A stretch of 13,931 nucleotides of DNA from Methanosarcinales archaeon (GTDB lineage: Archaea; Halobacteriota; Methanosarcinia; Methanosarcinales; EX4572-44). The position numbers were made by a program, and so were the translations under genes. This document shows, in pieces, positions 1 to 7,148 of this stretch; position 1 is the stretch's first letter; the number at the start of each line of letters is the position of its first letter. The stretch is from NCBI GenBank assembly GCA_004212095.1, contig RXIJ01000021.1, positions 1-13,931 of the forward strand, given 5' to 3'. The notes under the pieces were generated by a model that saw only the letters and a list, made by a program, of their open reading frames with translations, was not told the origin of the DNA and searched no databases.

Positions 1-527
1 GGATACATTAGGTCCATGTGTAGCTGGTTGAATTCAATCTCGGGATACTCATGTTTTATGAATGGCAGGTCAAAACGTGCGCCGTTGTACGTGACCAGAA
101 AATCGTATTTTGCAAGCTCACAAACGATGTCATCAAGGTCAATCCCGCGCACGTATGCCTTTGCCTTTTTACCATCATATATCCCAACAACGGTCATGCG
201 GGAATGGTGCTGGGAAAGACCGGTAGTCTCTATGTCCACAAAGGCAATTTTGTCCTTGAAATCATGGTATGCGCGCCAGTGTTCGGATTTCGGGAGCGAT
301 TTTGCAAAGAATCCGGCATCATGTGCACCGAGGTGCTGCATGGACTCATCGATTCCGGCAAGGATGGTTGTTTTTTTGGCAGCAGATATAGGTATCCTGT
401 CCTGGCGTTCTGCAAACTCAGACCACGTTCTGATACCGCATGACCATATCCGGTGTTCGACCGTACGTCCGATGTGAGGTATGTGGATGTATGTGCTTGT
501 GAGCAATGGTTTTGTCTCCGTTTTCAA
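1..527 (-). CDS. RNase H-like (YprB-type) 3'-5' exonuclease, partial at window edge
   Basis: This gene enters from the left edge and was read by translating the minus strand; 175 codons are visible and the C-terminus lies outside. The N-terminus carries TYIHIPHIGRTVEHRIW (residues 12-28), a helix-hairpin-like opening common in archaeal proteins of this family. It is followed by an RNase H-fold exonuclease core: FVDIETTG at 96-103 supplies the DxE pair (D98, E100) and TYNGARFDLPFI at 146-157 supplies the second acidic motif (D153). The remaining DEDD acids should be past the edge. The only usable start is TTG at 527; an in-frame TAA lies upstream and there is no ATG or GTG between. No clear Shine-Dalgarno precedes it. 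The likely role is DEDD-type trimming of nucleic acid ends in repair or RNA turnover; the substrate is not known. The family call is firm, the start less so. Confidence 0.8.
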   Translation of the reverse strand, partial: MKTETKPLLTSTYIHIPHIGRTVEHRIWSCGIRTWSEFAERQDRIPISAAKKTTILAGIDESMQHLGAHDAGFFAKSLPKSEHWRAYHDFKDKIAFVDIETTGLSQHHSRMTVVGIYDGKKAKAYVRGIDLDDIVCELAKYDFLVTYNGARFDLPFIKHEYPEIEFNQLHMDLMY

Positions 528-604
528 GACATACTGGCTTTGGAGGTAATTATATCTTTGTTTGTATCCGCCCAGGAAAGTTCCTTCTGGGCAAAATTAA
601 CGTG

Positions 605-620
605 TGGTGAATTTTCACCA
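605..620. promoter_or_regulatory. Perfect palindrome, possible operator or terminator stem
   Basis: TGGTGAA-TT-TTCACCA is a perfect 7-bp inverted repeat with a 2-base centre. It lies between the PIN-gene stop (664) and the start of the exonuclease gene (527). A second imperfect hairpin (CCCAG...CTGGG, 568-588) lies 17 bases further on. Either could be a protein-binding operator for the exonuclease gene or part of a terminator for the PIN unit; neither has a strong T run on the minus strand. Confidence 0.3.
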
Positions 621-663
621 TGTATCGAATTTCAAAAAGCTGATGCTTTGCCACGCAGTTTCG

Positions 664-1176
664 CTATATGAAAAAACTATTAAAGAAGAATGTTTTGTAT
701 TCGATGTACTCAATTTTTCTCCAGTCACAGAATTGGCAAAGTGTTTCATCGCCTGAAAGAATCAATGCACCATTTTTTTCATAAGTCTTCAATAAAGAGA
801 CATCAGCCAGCCCAAATTTTATACCACTGTCATCGATCATCTTTCCTTTATCGATGTGGCTCTCTTCTATTTTGCTTAAGAAATCCCCATAGTTATGAAA
901 GAATTTTTCAACTCCATCTTCATTTAATCTCAACTTGTTTCGTATAAGGTACAATAGTTCACTTAGAACATACGGGGTGATGTAAAATCGCTTGCCAGAT
1001 ATAAATAATCTATCCAAGAACGTGAATTCTTCATCAGGGAAATCGCATAGACAGACGTCTTTAAGTTTATCATGTCGAAATACACCTGTCGCATGAATAA
1101 GAAGTGGACCAGTATCAATTACAATTTTTTTAGTAGCTAAAGACCTATCATATGGACCCTTTAAAATCTGAGTCAA
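664..1176 (-). CDS. PIN-domain ribonuclease (VapC-like)
   Basis: A 170-residue protein with the PIN-fold pattern: IDTGPLL at 20-26 (D21), LSELLYL at 71-77 (E73), FGLADVSLL at 121-129 (D125) and LSGDETL at 140-146 (D143). These four acids match the metal-binding set of PIN nucleases, so an Mg/Mn-dependent single-strand RNA cleavage activity is expected from the family. The start is TTG at 1176, six bases after the stop of the upstream small gene, with a weak GAG-containing ribosome site inside that gene's end. The two are therefore almost certainly one transcript. The protein is longer than many VapC toxins (about 130 residues), because of a segment between D21 and E73. The C-terminus (KTFFFNSFFI) is unusually aromatic. 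Whether it acts as a toxin or a housekeeping PIN nuclease cannot be decided from sequence alone. Confidence 0.8.
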   Translation of the reverse strand: MTQILKGPYDRSLATKKIVIDTGPLLIHATGVFRHDKLKDVCLCDFPDEEFTFLDRLFISGKRFYITPYVLSELLYLIRNKLRLNEDGVEKFFHNYGDFLSKIEESHIDKGKMIDDSGIKFGLADVSLLKTYEKNGALILSGDETLCQFCDWRKIEYIEYKTFFFNSFFI

Positions 1177-1182
1177 TGTATT

Positions 1183-1443
1183 TCACTCTTTTTTATAGAC
1201 TACTCTTTCTTGATCGAGAATCGAACCATCTTTGATGTCGACTTTCACCCTATACGCATTCGGCGATCTTGCGCTGATGTTAGGGTAAAAAAGGCAGGAA
1301 ACTTCCCAACAGTTCTCATCATCGTTCTTCTTAACGTTGAAAAGTTGAAAGCCAATTACAGCATAAGTTCCGTGAACTTCTTCAAAATAATTTCTAACGG
1401 CTAACGCTGCTGCCTTTCCATCAATCTTTGTTTCATCAATCAT
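1183..1443 (-). CDS. Small PepSY-like protein, candidate partner of the PIN nuclease
   Basis: An 86-residue protein with an ATG start at 1443 preceded by a good ribosome site (GAGGAAGGA, within 1445-1454). It opens with a helix (KIDGKAAALAVRNYFEEVHG), then alternating strands: a central WEVSCLF at about 48-54 and YRVKVDIKDGSIL at about 64-76. This is the helix plus antiparallel-sheet layout typical of PepSY-like small domains, in which a 'V.ID...G.I' strand pair ends the fold. It shows no DNA-binding motif of the ribbon-helix-helix, AbrB or Phd type, so it is not a classical VapB. The six-base spacing to the PIN gene and its upstream position are what one expects of an antitoxin. From memory of the family, similar short PepSY-like proteins sit beside PIN genes in other genomes; that link is inference. 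Confidence 0.6.
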   Translation of the reverse strand: MIDETKIDGKAAALAVRNYFEEVHGTYAVIGFQLFNVKKNDDENCWEVSCLFYPNISARSPNAYRVKVDIKDGSILDQERVVYKKE

Positions 1444-1479
1444 ATTCCTTCCTCAAATCATATCTATGGATATATCACT

Positions 1480-1487
1480 ATTAAATC
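1480..1487 (-). promoter_or_regulatory. Possible TATA box for the small protein/PIN unit
   Basis: On the minus strand this reads TTTAATAG, about 40 bases before the ATG at 1443. That allows a transcript start near 1458 and a short leader that keeps the GAGGAAGGA ribosome site. A second AT block (GATATAT, 1470-1476) is too close to leave that site in the mRNA. It is a weak call in AT-rich spacer. Confidence 0.25.
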
Positions 1488-1525
1488 TATCTGATCAATG
1501 GGACTGCCAATTCATCTGGTGTTGA

Positions 1526-2836
1526 TTATTCCAGGTATTCTGGTGCCTCTTGCCCATCCCTTAACTCCACTGTGCCATTAAAGATGATGTTTGTCACCTG
1601 CCGAACATTTTCTATAAGCTGCTTTTTTTCACTTAAGAGTTGCTTGGCTCGTTTCCTGCACACACCAGTCTCGCTCTCGAGCGTGTGGAGTATAGTTGTT
1701 TCATCGTTTCTCGCTCTATTCAAGTCATTTATTTTTCTTAAAATCTCTGATTCGTTAATTGTTTTTTCAAGCATCTCCAGTTTGTTATCTATATTTTTAT
1801 ATTTAGCTTGCTGTTCTTCAAATACATTACTCCGGAGTATGTGTTTCAGGTGTGCAGTTATTTTTTCTATTTTCTGTGGGTTGATGCCAAGAGTGTCGTG
1901 GCTAAGCAATTCATTGAGATAAATGAAAAACGATGTCGTATCTTCTGCTCTCTTGGGTGTGGTCAGCAGTTGCGTTAGTGTTTGCTTGTGGCAGTCTTTC
2001 AAGGTATGCCTCTGGCTTTTGCTTTGCTTTTCAAGTCGGTTCAACAACTTTACAAGAGGTGCTATTTGTGTGTTAAGTTCTCTCAAATACTGTTCCCGTT
2101 CTTCACGAAGTGTTGTTCTCTCTCTCAACAGTTTCGTGTAGTTTTCCCACCCTGGTGTTTTCTTAATATTCTCAATTTCATCACCGGCTGTATTAATATC
2201 CTGCTGCAGGAAAGTCATTTTCTCTCTTAACTTCCGCTCTGTTTGCTCCTGTTTTTGTAGTTCTGCTGTTTTCTGTCTCAATTGCGACAGTTGTTGTTTT
2301 GCACCTGTAAGCTGTGCTAATCTCTTCTTTTTACTAACAAGTGGGCTATCCATTTCATCTAATCTGCCAGCTATCTGTTTAATCAGTTCAATTAGTTCAT
2401 GTGAGTCTAGGAGGACTGTTTTGGTGTAATGGTAGCTTTTCATTGAGTTCTCGAGACATGTGTGCAGGCTGTATTTTGTCTTCTGTTGAAAGAGAGCCAG
2501 TTCATCATAGCTGCAACTTTTAGGAAACTTTGTATTGCTGATAAGTGTCTTAACCTGTTTTATTATATTATTTTTATTAAATTCGATAATTTTATTTTGT
2601 CGAATACTGCCTTCAAGTTTTACCTGTGCCAGTTCATCTGTTTTCTTTGACAGCACCTGAAGAGTGCCTTTAATTTCCTTTATTATCGTTTCAAAATCAA
2701 AATCAAACTTTTCTATTTCGCAATCAACTTCATGTTGCAATGATTCTGCAAGTTCCTCAGAATCCACGATTCTTACATCGTGCTGTGCAGCAGTACTCTC
2801 TTCCTTTTTTTTGAACAGTCTATCAAATAATTTCAA
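1526..2836 (-). CDS. Coiled-coil protein of unknown function
   Basis: A 436-residue protein that I do not recognise. It begins MKLFDRLFKKKEES, a short amphipathic basic start seen in many coiled-coil proteins, then an acidic stretch (about 22-48). Long heptad-rich regions rich in K, E, Q and L follow at roughly 50-110, 150-300 and 330-420. These are broken by a less helical part near 300-325 (a region with FFIYLNELLSHDTLGINPQ). There are no membrane segments, no signal peptide and no Walker A motif, so it is not an SMC/Rad50 ATPase by itself. The start is TTG at 2836; the next in-frame methionine lies far inside. A TATA-like box sits about 50 bases upstream, so it seems to have its own promoter. 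A structural or scaffolding role, or partnership with an ATPase encoded elsewhere, would fit, but this is only inference. Confidence 0.7.
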   Translation of the reverse strand: MKLFDRLFKKKEESTAAQHDVRIVDSEELAESLQHEVDCEIEKFDFDFETIIKEIKGTLQVLSKKTDELAQVKLEGSIRQNKIIEFNKNNIIKQVKTLISNTKFPKSCSYDELALFQQKTKYSLHTCLENSMKSYHYTKTVLLDSHELIELIKQIAGRLDEMDSPLVSKKKRLAQLTGAKQQLSQLRQKTAELQKQEQTERKLREKMTFLQQDINTAGDEIENIKKTPGWENYTKLLRERTTLREEREQYLRELNTQIAPLVKLLNRLEKQSKSQRHTLKDCHKQTLTQLLTTPKRAEDTTSFFIYLNELLSHDTLGINPQKIEKITAHLKHILRSNVFEEQQAKYKNIDNKLEMLEKTINESEILRKINDLNRARNDETTILHTLESETGVCRKRAKQLLSEKKQLIENVRQVTNIIFNGTVELRDGQEAPEYLE

Positions 2837-2885
2837 ACAATCAACCCAAAATAGCTACTGTTGACTATCCAAATAGTTCAACCAT

Positions 2886-2897
2886 TATAATATATTT
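2886..2897 (-). promoter_or_regulatory. TATA box for the coiled-coil gene
   Basis: The minus strand reads CAAATATATTATAATGG across this site. It lies about 50 bases before the TTG start at 2836, consistent with transcription starting near 2860-2865 and a leader of roughly 25-30 bases. Confidence 0.4.
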
Positions 2898-2919
2898 GTG
2901 AAAACAGATTACTATTTTA

Positions 2920-4011
2920 TTATCGTTTCATAATAATCGATAGAATGTCATCATCCTTTAATATATGATTTATTCCTACGCGCTGCCCTGCGTGTTTTGC
3001 TGAATCGCCCCACACATGCGCATATCTAAAGTTTCGCCTGAAATCGCGATGAAGTTGGTTACACACCTCACCAACATTGGCACCACTTCGGACAATCAAT
3101 GGCTCATCAAGATCGGCGGCCTCACCCTGCGGTTTCAGGTACACGCGGATAAAGCCGAGAGTATTAAAAATCACCTCCTTCAATAGTTCGATATTGAGGT
3201 TTCTGTTTGCAGAAATAAAAAGCGCATCCGGAAATAACTCCCTTGCATTATCACGCATGTTAGCATCACTTAGATCAACTTTATTTACAACGATAAGTCC
3301 TGGCGCATACCGCCTGTTCCCATGAATTGCATCGATTAGCTGGTCAACTGTTATATCTTCGCGGATTAAGACCTCAGCATTGTGTATTTTGTACTCAGAC
3401 AAAACTGACTTAATCACCTTTCCGGGGATTGTGTTCTGAATGGTGGAACTGATATGTATCCCGCCGCGCGTCTTCTGTTTTATCACCACATCAGATGGCC
3501 TGGCATTGACCCTGATTCCGGCATCATATAATTCCTTCATCAACACATGGTATTCCCCGGGACTGAATACGTCAAGCATAATTAACACCATATCAGCACT
3601 TCTGATAACAGAAATGACCTCGCGACCACGTCCCCCACCTCTTGCAGCACCCTTTATGAGGCCAGGAATATCCAGTATCTGGATCTGCGCACCTTTGTAT
3701 TCCATCATACCGGGAACTGTTGTCAGTGTGGTAAACTCGAAGGCAGCAACAGCCGACTTTGCTCCAGTTAGGCAATTAAGGAGCGTGGATTTACCAACAG
3801 AGGGAACGCCAACCAGAACTACTGTTGCATGACCTGATCTTCTAACAGCAAAACCATCACCGCCGCCCTTCATCGAAGCTTTCTTCAGAGACTCTTCCTT
3901 CAAACGGGCAAGCTTTGCCTTAAGCTTACCAATGTGGTGACTGGTAGCTTTATTGTATGAAGTTGTTTTAATCTCTTCTTCAACAGCAGAAATATCATCT
4001 TCAACACTCAT
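2920..4011 (-). CDS. Drg/Rbg-family GTP-binding protein (Obg-related) with TGS domain
   Basis: A 363-residue TRAFAC-class GTPase of the archaeal/eukaryotic Drg family, which binds ribosomes and helps translation. The N-terminal helix region includes YNKATSHHIGKLKAKLARLK (19-38), diagnostic of Drg. The GTPase motifs are G1 GVPSVGKST (68-76), G3 DIPGLIKGA (114-122) with the glycine-rich loop GGGRGRE after it, G4 NKVD (243-246) and a SAN G5 near 270. The Drg insertion lies between G3 and G4. The last ~75 residues form a TGS domain (IRVYLKPQGE...HVWGDSAKHAGQRVG). I chose the ATG at 4011 because homologues begin at this point; the frame stays open another 21 codons (to 4074), but those residues look unrelated. 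It is transcribed divergently from the DUF485 gene. Function is well supported by family. Confidence 0.95.
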   Translation of the reverse strand: MSVEDDISAVEEEIKTTSYNKATSHHIGKLKAKLARLKEESLKKASMKGGGDGFAVRRSGHATVVLVGVPSVGKSTLLNCLTGAKSAVAAFEFTTLTTVPGMMEYKGAQIQILDIPGLIKGAARGGGRGREVISVIRSADMVLIMLDVFSPGEYHVLMKELYDAGIRVNARPSDVVIKQKTRGGIHISSTIQNTIPGKVIKSVLSEYKIHNAEVLIREDITVDQLIDAIHGNRRYAPGLIVVNKVDLSDANMRDNARELFPDALFISANRNLNIELLKEVIFNTLGFIRVYLKPQGEAADLDEPLIVRSGANVGEVCNQLHRDFRRNFRYAHVWGDSAKHAGQRVGINHILKDDDILSIIMKR

Positions 4012-4077
4012 TGAACAGCCTAATGCAGACACATGACAAAAAGATTTTGTTAAATTGTTCCAGACCAAAACCACAAG

Positions 4078-4087
4078 CTATATATAC
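4078..4087 (+). promoter_or_regulatory. TATA box of the DUF485-symporter operon
   Basis: CTATATATAC sits 51 bases before the ATG at 4138, giving a predicted transcript start near 4105 and a leader of about 30 bases. The leader carries the ribosome site TGAGGA (4126-4131). The element lies in the divergent spacer upstream of the Drg gene. Confidence 0.55.
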
Positions 4088-4137
4088 AAAAAAATGATAC
4101 AACCAAGTAAAACGAATGAGTTTAATGAGGAATTTAC

Positions 4138-4455
4138 ATGGTTAATAAGATTTCTGAAAAAGACATTGTTAATGACAAAGACTTTAAAGACCTGATTAGT
4201 AAAAGGAATACTATAGCTGTTACTCTCTCGATACTGGAATTGCTTCTTTATTTTGGGTTTATTGCCCTTATCGCTTACAACAAGCCATATCTCGGAAGAA
4301 CGATTTCACCTACCAGTGATACAACAATAGGAATCCCTATAGCTATTGGTGTCATCGTTATTTCAATTATACTGGGCGGGATTTATGCCTACTGGGCTAA
4401 TACCAGCTATGATGCATCGGTAAAAAAAATCATAGAGAGAATGGAGGTTGAATAA
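4138..4455 (+). CDS. DUF485 small membrane protein (YjcH-like), symporter partner
   Basis: A 105-residue protein with two membrane helices (about 25-47 and 64-87), an acidic/basic cytoplasmic N-terminus containing [12 protein letters not shown], and a charged tail ([10 protein letters not shown]). The 'F..L...R' start followed by two helices is the DUF485 pattern; E. coli YjcH, encoded just before actP, is the best known member. Its TAA stop shares a base with the ATG of the symporter gene (TAATG), and the symporter's ribosome site (GGAGG, 4443-4447) lies inside this gene. Translation of the two is therefore coupled. DUF485 proteins are thought to work with their SSS-family symporters, but their exact role is not known. 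The start is fixed by a good ribosome site seven bases upstream. Confidence 0.85.
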   Translation: MVNKISEKDIVNDKDFKDLISKRNTIAVTLSILELLLYFGFIALIAYNKPYLGRTISPTSDTTIGIPIAIGVIVISIILGGIYAYWANTSYDASVKKIIERMEVE

Positions 4456-5996
4456 TGGCAGCGACTTTATTGGGACAGCCAAACCCCATAGCAATAGCAT
4501 TTTTTATCATATTTGTGCTTTCTACCATTGGAATTACGTACTGGGCTGCCAAAAAAGTAAAAGGTACAGCAGAGTTCTATGCTGCTGGTAGAAGTATTAC
4601 AGGATTCCAAAATGGTCTGGCTATGTCAGGCGACTATATGAGTGCAGCGTCATTTCTTGGTATAGCTGGTCTTGTAGCCACATGCGGCTATGATGGTCTT
4701 CTTTACTCCGTAGGCTGGCTTGTTGGCTGGCCAATTATCCTGTTTCTTATTGCAGAACCATTGCGAAATCTTGGCAAGTACACATATATCGATGCTGTTG
4801 CATACCGATTAAGCCTGAGACCTGTAAAACTGGTAGCAGGAATCTCTTCACTCGTAACAGTTCTGTTCTACCTGATCGCACAGATGGTTGGTGCGGGAAC
4901 ACTAGTACAACTGGTGTTTGGTCTGCCTTATGAAAGTGCTATTATACTCGTTGGTATACTGATGATTGTATACGTTCTTTTTGGTGGAATGGTTGCTACT
5001 ACATGGGTCCAGATTATAAAAGCAGGATTACTACTTGGTGGTGCCACGATTCTTGTTTTTATGACGCTCTGGCAATTTGATTTCAGTTATGGAGCCCTGT
5101 TCAGTGAAGCTAGTGCGCAGTATGGGCATTCATTCCTTGTTCCAGGCAGCCTTATAACCAGTCCTTTGGATGCGTTCTCACTTGCACTTGCTTTGATGTT
5201 TGGTACTGCCGGCCTTCCTCACATATTGATGAGGTTTTTCACAGTTCCGGATGCTAAAGAGGCAAGAAAATCAGTATTTTATGCAACTGGATTTATCGGT
5301 TACTTCTATATACTGACTGTTACAATCGGTTTTGGTGCAGCAACGCTCGTTGGTAGAAGCATGGTTATGAGTGTTGACAAAGGCGGCAATATGGCAGGTC
5401 CACTACTTGCAGAGGTTCTTGGAGGCGGTGTCTTCCTTGGATTTATATGTGCAGTTGCGTTTGCTACCATACTCGCTGTTGTTGCAGGATTGACTGTTTC
5501 AGGTGCGTCAGCAATATCCCACGATTTATACGTTGGTTTTATGAAGAATGGCGTTTCTGATGAGAAAAGAGAGGTAAGAATTGCGAAACTTGCAACACTT
5601 GCTCTTGGCGTTATTGCAATTATATTAGGATTCCTCTTTAAGGGCCAGAATGTTGCTTTTATGGTTGGACTCGCCTTTGCTATTGCAGCAAGCGCCAATT
5701 TCCCTGCCCTCATCATGTCACTTCTATGGAAGAAATTTACCACAGCAGGCGCAGTAGCAAGTATGATTACCGGGCTCGTGCTGGCTGTTGTACTGATCTT
5801 CCTCAGTCCGACAATATGGGTAGATATTCTTGGTAACCCAACTGCGATATTCCCACTCAAGAACGTGGCTATCGTATCAATGACATCATCATTTGTTGTA
5901 GGGATTATTGTCTCTCTTGCAAAGAAAGAAGAGAATGCACAACAAATATACGATGCGATAATACCAAGAAGATACCTTGGAAGAGGTGCTGAATAA
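4455..5996 (+). CDS. actP: ActP-type sodium:acetate symporter (SSS family)
   Basis: A 513-residue polytopic membrane protein of the sodium:solute symporter family, with about 13 hydrophobic helices. Family marks include [17 protein letters not shown] (36-52), [18 protein letters not shown] (54-71, the sodium-site helix), a conserved [20 protein letters not shown] block in the middle, and [22 protein letters not shown], which is typical of the ActP (acetate/glycolate permease) branch. The predicted reaction is Na+-coupled uptake of acetate or a similar short monocarboxylate across the cytoplasmic membrane. It is slightly shorter than bacterial ActP (about 550), mostly at the two ends. It is coupled to the DUF485 gene by a one-base overlap and followed at once by a terminator. 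Archaea with DUF485-SSS pairs include acetate users, so acetate is the best guess; other carboxylates cannot be excluded. Confidence 0.88.
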   Translation: MAATLLGQPNPIAIAFFIIFVLSTIGITYWAAKKVKGTAEFYAAGRSITGFQNGLAMSGDYMSAASFLGIAGLVATCGYDGLLYSVGWLVGWPIILFLIAEPLRNLGKYTYIDAVAYRLSLRPVKLVAGISSLVTVLFYLIAQMVGAGTLVQLVFGLPYESAIILVGILMIVYVLFGGMVATTWVQIIKAGLLLGGATILVFMTLWQFDFSYGALFSEASAQYGHSFLVPGSLITSPLDAFSLALALMFGTAGLPHILMRFFTVPDAKEARKSVFYATGFIGYFYILTVTIGFGAATLVGRSMVMSVDKGGNMAGPLLAEVLGGGVFLGFICAVAFATILAVVAGLTVSGASAISHDLYVGFMKNGVSDEKREVRIAKLATLALGVIAIILGFLFKGQNVAFMVGLAFAIAASANFPALIMSLLWKKFTTAGAVASMITGLVLAVVLIFLSPTIWVDILGNPTAIFPLKNVAIVSMTSSFVVGIIVSLAKKEENAQQIYDAIIPRRYLGRGAE

Positions 5997-6005
5997 GCAT
6001 CAATC

Positions 6006-6047
6006 GAATTGCGGATCAGGTATCCGTAATTCACATTCTTTTTTTTT
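6006..6047 (+). terminator. Stem-loop plus poly-T terminator after the symporter gene
   Basis: An 11-bp stem (GAATTGCGGAT, 6006-6016, with ATCCGTAATTC, 6022-6032; one G:T pair) and a 5-base loop (CAGGT) are followed by a run of nine T (6039-6047). The stem begins nine bases after the symporter stop. This is the clearest terminator in the window. Confidence 0.75.
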
Positions 6048-6104
6048 ATTTAGTTGTTATTTTTAACGTATAATAGATTATAAACGCACTCGATTGCTTG
6101 CACA

Positions 6105-6126
6105 CTTGATTGTTAACGTAATCAAG
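6105..6126. repeat. Inverted repeat CTTGATT / AATCAAG
   Basis: Perfect 7-bp arms (6105-6111 and 6120-6126) flank GTTAACGT. The same CTTGATTG word recurs directly at 6141-6148. The stretch 6048-6212 has no gene that I can see; it holds only this repeat and the R1 repeat next to it. Confidence 0.4.
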
Positions 6127-6160
6127 AGTTATTTTCTGTACTTGATTGATAGTGTTTCAG

Positions 6161-6194
6161 CAACTTAATTTTTAGACAATGTTTGCAAATCCGT
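6161..6194. repeat. Intergenic repeat copy R1
   Basis: It contains CAACTTAATTTTTAGA (15 of 16 identical to 11510-11525) and then TGCAAATCCGT (identical to 11951-11961). It appears to be a shortened relative of the repeat at 11908-11973, and lies just left of the IS630 remnant. Confidence 0.4.
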
Positions 6195-6212
6195 AAGTCC
6201 AACCATTATTAC

Positions 6213-6472
6213 ATGGAAAAATAAAATTTACAGAGAAAAGGAGGTAGAGTATCTCGACGATTTCGTGAAAAGGGGGCGCGGAAGTGTGAGAGAATTGACC
6301 AAGGCACATGCTTCGCTTCCGGTCAATGATGGAAAAACAGAAATGGAAGTAAAAGATGCGCTGCGAATCAGCAGAGCAACTGTTTCCAGTATTAAGAAGA
6401 GATATCGTGAAGAAGGTTTCAGAAAGCGCTCTCGCGGAGAAACCAAGATCCGGTCAGCCAAAATCAACTTAA
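6213..6472 (+). pseudogene. Remnant of IS630-type transposase, N-terminal HTH only
   Basis: The reading frame through 6265-6426 gives VKRGRGSVRELTKAHASL and ALRISRATVSSIKKRYREEG, the paired helix-turn-helix opening of IS630-family transposases. After EEGFRK the expected continuation is found one frame away: ALAEKPRSGQPKST (6428-6469), then TAA at 6470. A single-base insertion at about 6427 is therefore the simplest reading. Upstream the matching frame continues to about 6238 as KEVEYLDDF. The likely original ATG at 6213 is cut off by a frame break (ATG GAA AAA TAA), where an A run has probably changed length. No DDE catalytic part follows. It is a decayed fragment, convergent with cdhB, and has no expected activity. 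Confidence 0.75.
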
Positions 6473-6563
6473 ATGTCAGCACCTTGATCTTCAATCGCCT
6501 TCAAGTCTATCCGCAGGTTTGACGGGTATATAAATATAAAATTCAATATAATTAACAAGAAAT

Positions 6564-6583
6564 AAATCAGTGTCTACGATAAT
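6564..6583. repeat. Intergenic repeat copy R4
   Basis: AAATCAGTGTCTACGATAAT matches AAATCCGTGTCTATGATAGT at 11954-11973 in 17 of 20 bases. Together with R1 it brackets the IS630 remnant. The remaining spacer up to the end of cdhB (6614) shows no gene. Confidence 0.35.
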
Positions 6584-6613
6584 ATGTGTGTTTCGAGCTT
6601 ATTTTATACAAAT

Positions 6614-7138
6614 CTAAATATTCTCAATAACCCTGTCAAGCATTTTCTTAAACTCGTCTGTATGTTTTCGACTTATGTTACCAGAACTCATTCGTGCAGC
6701 CGGGTGATAATATCGATCTATCGAGATGCATCGAACGATTGGATCTGTTGCAAAGTTTTTTAGAGCAATCAGGAATTGTGAGGTTGAATAGTAAATACCA
6801 CCAAGCACTGCCACAATATCGTATCCACCCGTTTTATCAAAACCCATCCAATCCCCGCTTTCAATGTTGTTTGCAAGTTCATGAAGACCTGTCAGATAGA
6901 CATTCTCTGTATACCCTCTATCCACAAAGCCTTTCATACTATGTGCTGTCGCTGCTATGGGAATTCCTTTTTTTCCAATAGCAATCGCTTTTTCTATCAG
7001 GCAATCATCAAGAATCTCGGAGCCAACAACGAGAAGCGGTCTCTTTGCATTCTTAATCGCTCTTCCAAGAGCTTCTGGTCGTGCTATTCTTGCATTCTCA
7101 GGACCTGAAATATTTCCGATATCAAATGGTATTTCCAT
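6614..7138 (-). CDS. cdhB: CO dehydrogenase/acetyl-CoA decarbonylase epsilon subunit
   Basis: A 174-residue protein of normal family length. It begins MEIPFDIGNISGPENARI and shows a Rossmann-like alternation: RPLLVVGSEI (residues 33-42), GIPIAATAHSMKGF (about 58-71) and DIVAVLGGIYYSTSQFLIAL (about 105-124), ending ISIDRYYHPAARMSSGNISR. This is the CdhB (epsilon) pattern; the subunit binds CdhA in the alpha2epsilon2 CO dehydrogenase component of the archaeal acetyl-CoA decarbonylase/synthase complex and may assist flavin-linked electron transfer. The ATG at 7138 follows the cdhA stop by ten bases, and its ribosome site GAGGT (7146-7150) overlaps that stop, so the two genes are translated from one mRNA. 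No acetyl-CoA synthase gene follows; the next thing downstream is transposase debris on the other strand. Confidence 0.93.
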   Translation of the reverse strand: MEIPFDIGNISGPENARIARPEALGRAIKNAKRPLLVVGSEILDDCLIEKAIAIGKKGIPIAATAHSMKGFVDRGYTENVYLTGLHELANNIESGDWMGFDKTGGYDIVAVLGGIYYSTSQFLIALKNFATDPIVRCISIDRYYHPAARMSSGNISRKHTDEFKKMLDRVIENI

Positions 7139-7148
7139 TTTAATTACC

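Noticed and set aside
16..477. Plus-strand open frames of 153 and 130 codons at the left edge
   Set aside because: They overlap each other and lie opposite a convincing minus-strand exonuclease with conserved DxE and NGxxFD motifs; their own translations show no family features.
541..671. Plus-strand gene using GGAGG at 544-548 and a TTG at 559
   Set aside because: The frame is short, has no recognisable product and runs through the palindromic spacer; the motif is probably chance.
1205..1232. tRNA T-arm-like GGTTCGATTC on the minus strand
   Set aside because: It is explained by coding sequence (DGSILDQ) in the small PepSY-like gene, and no acceptor or anticodon stem can be built around it.
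5306..6034. 242-codon minus-strand open frame inside the symporter gene
   Set aside because: It is the antisense of membrane-helix codons of the symporter; its product resembles nothing, and it crosses the terminator stem.
6228..6494. 88-codon minus-strand open frame over the IS630 remnant
   Set aside because: Antisense to a recognisable helix-turn-helix transposase fragment; no independent support.
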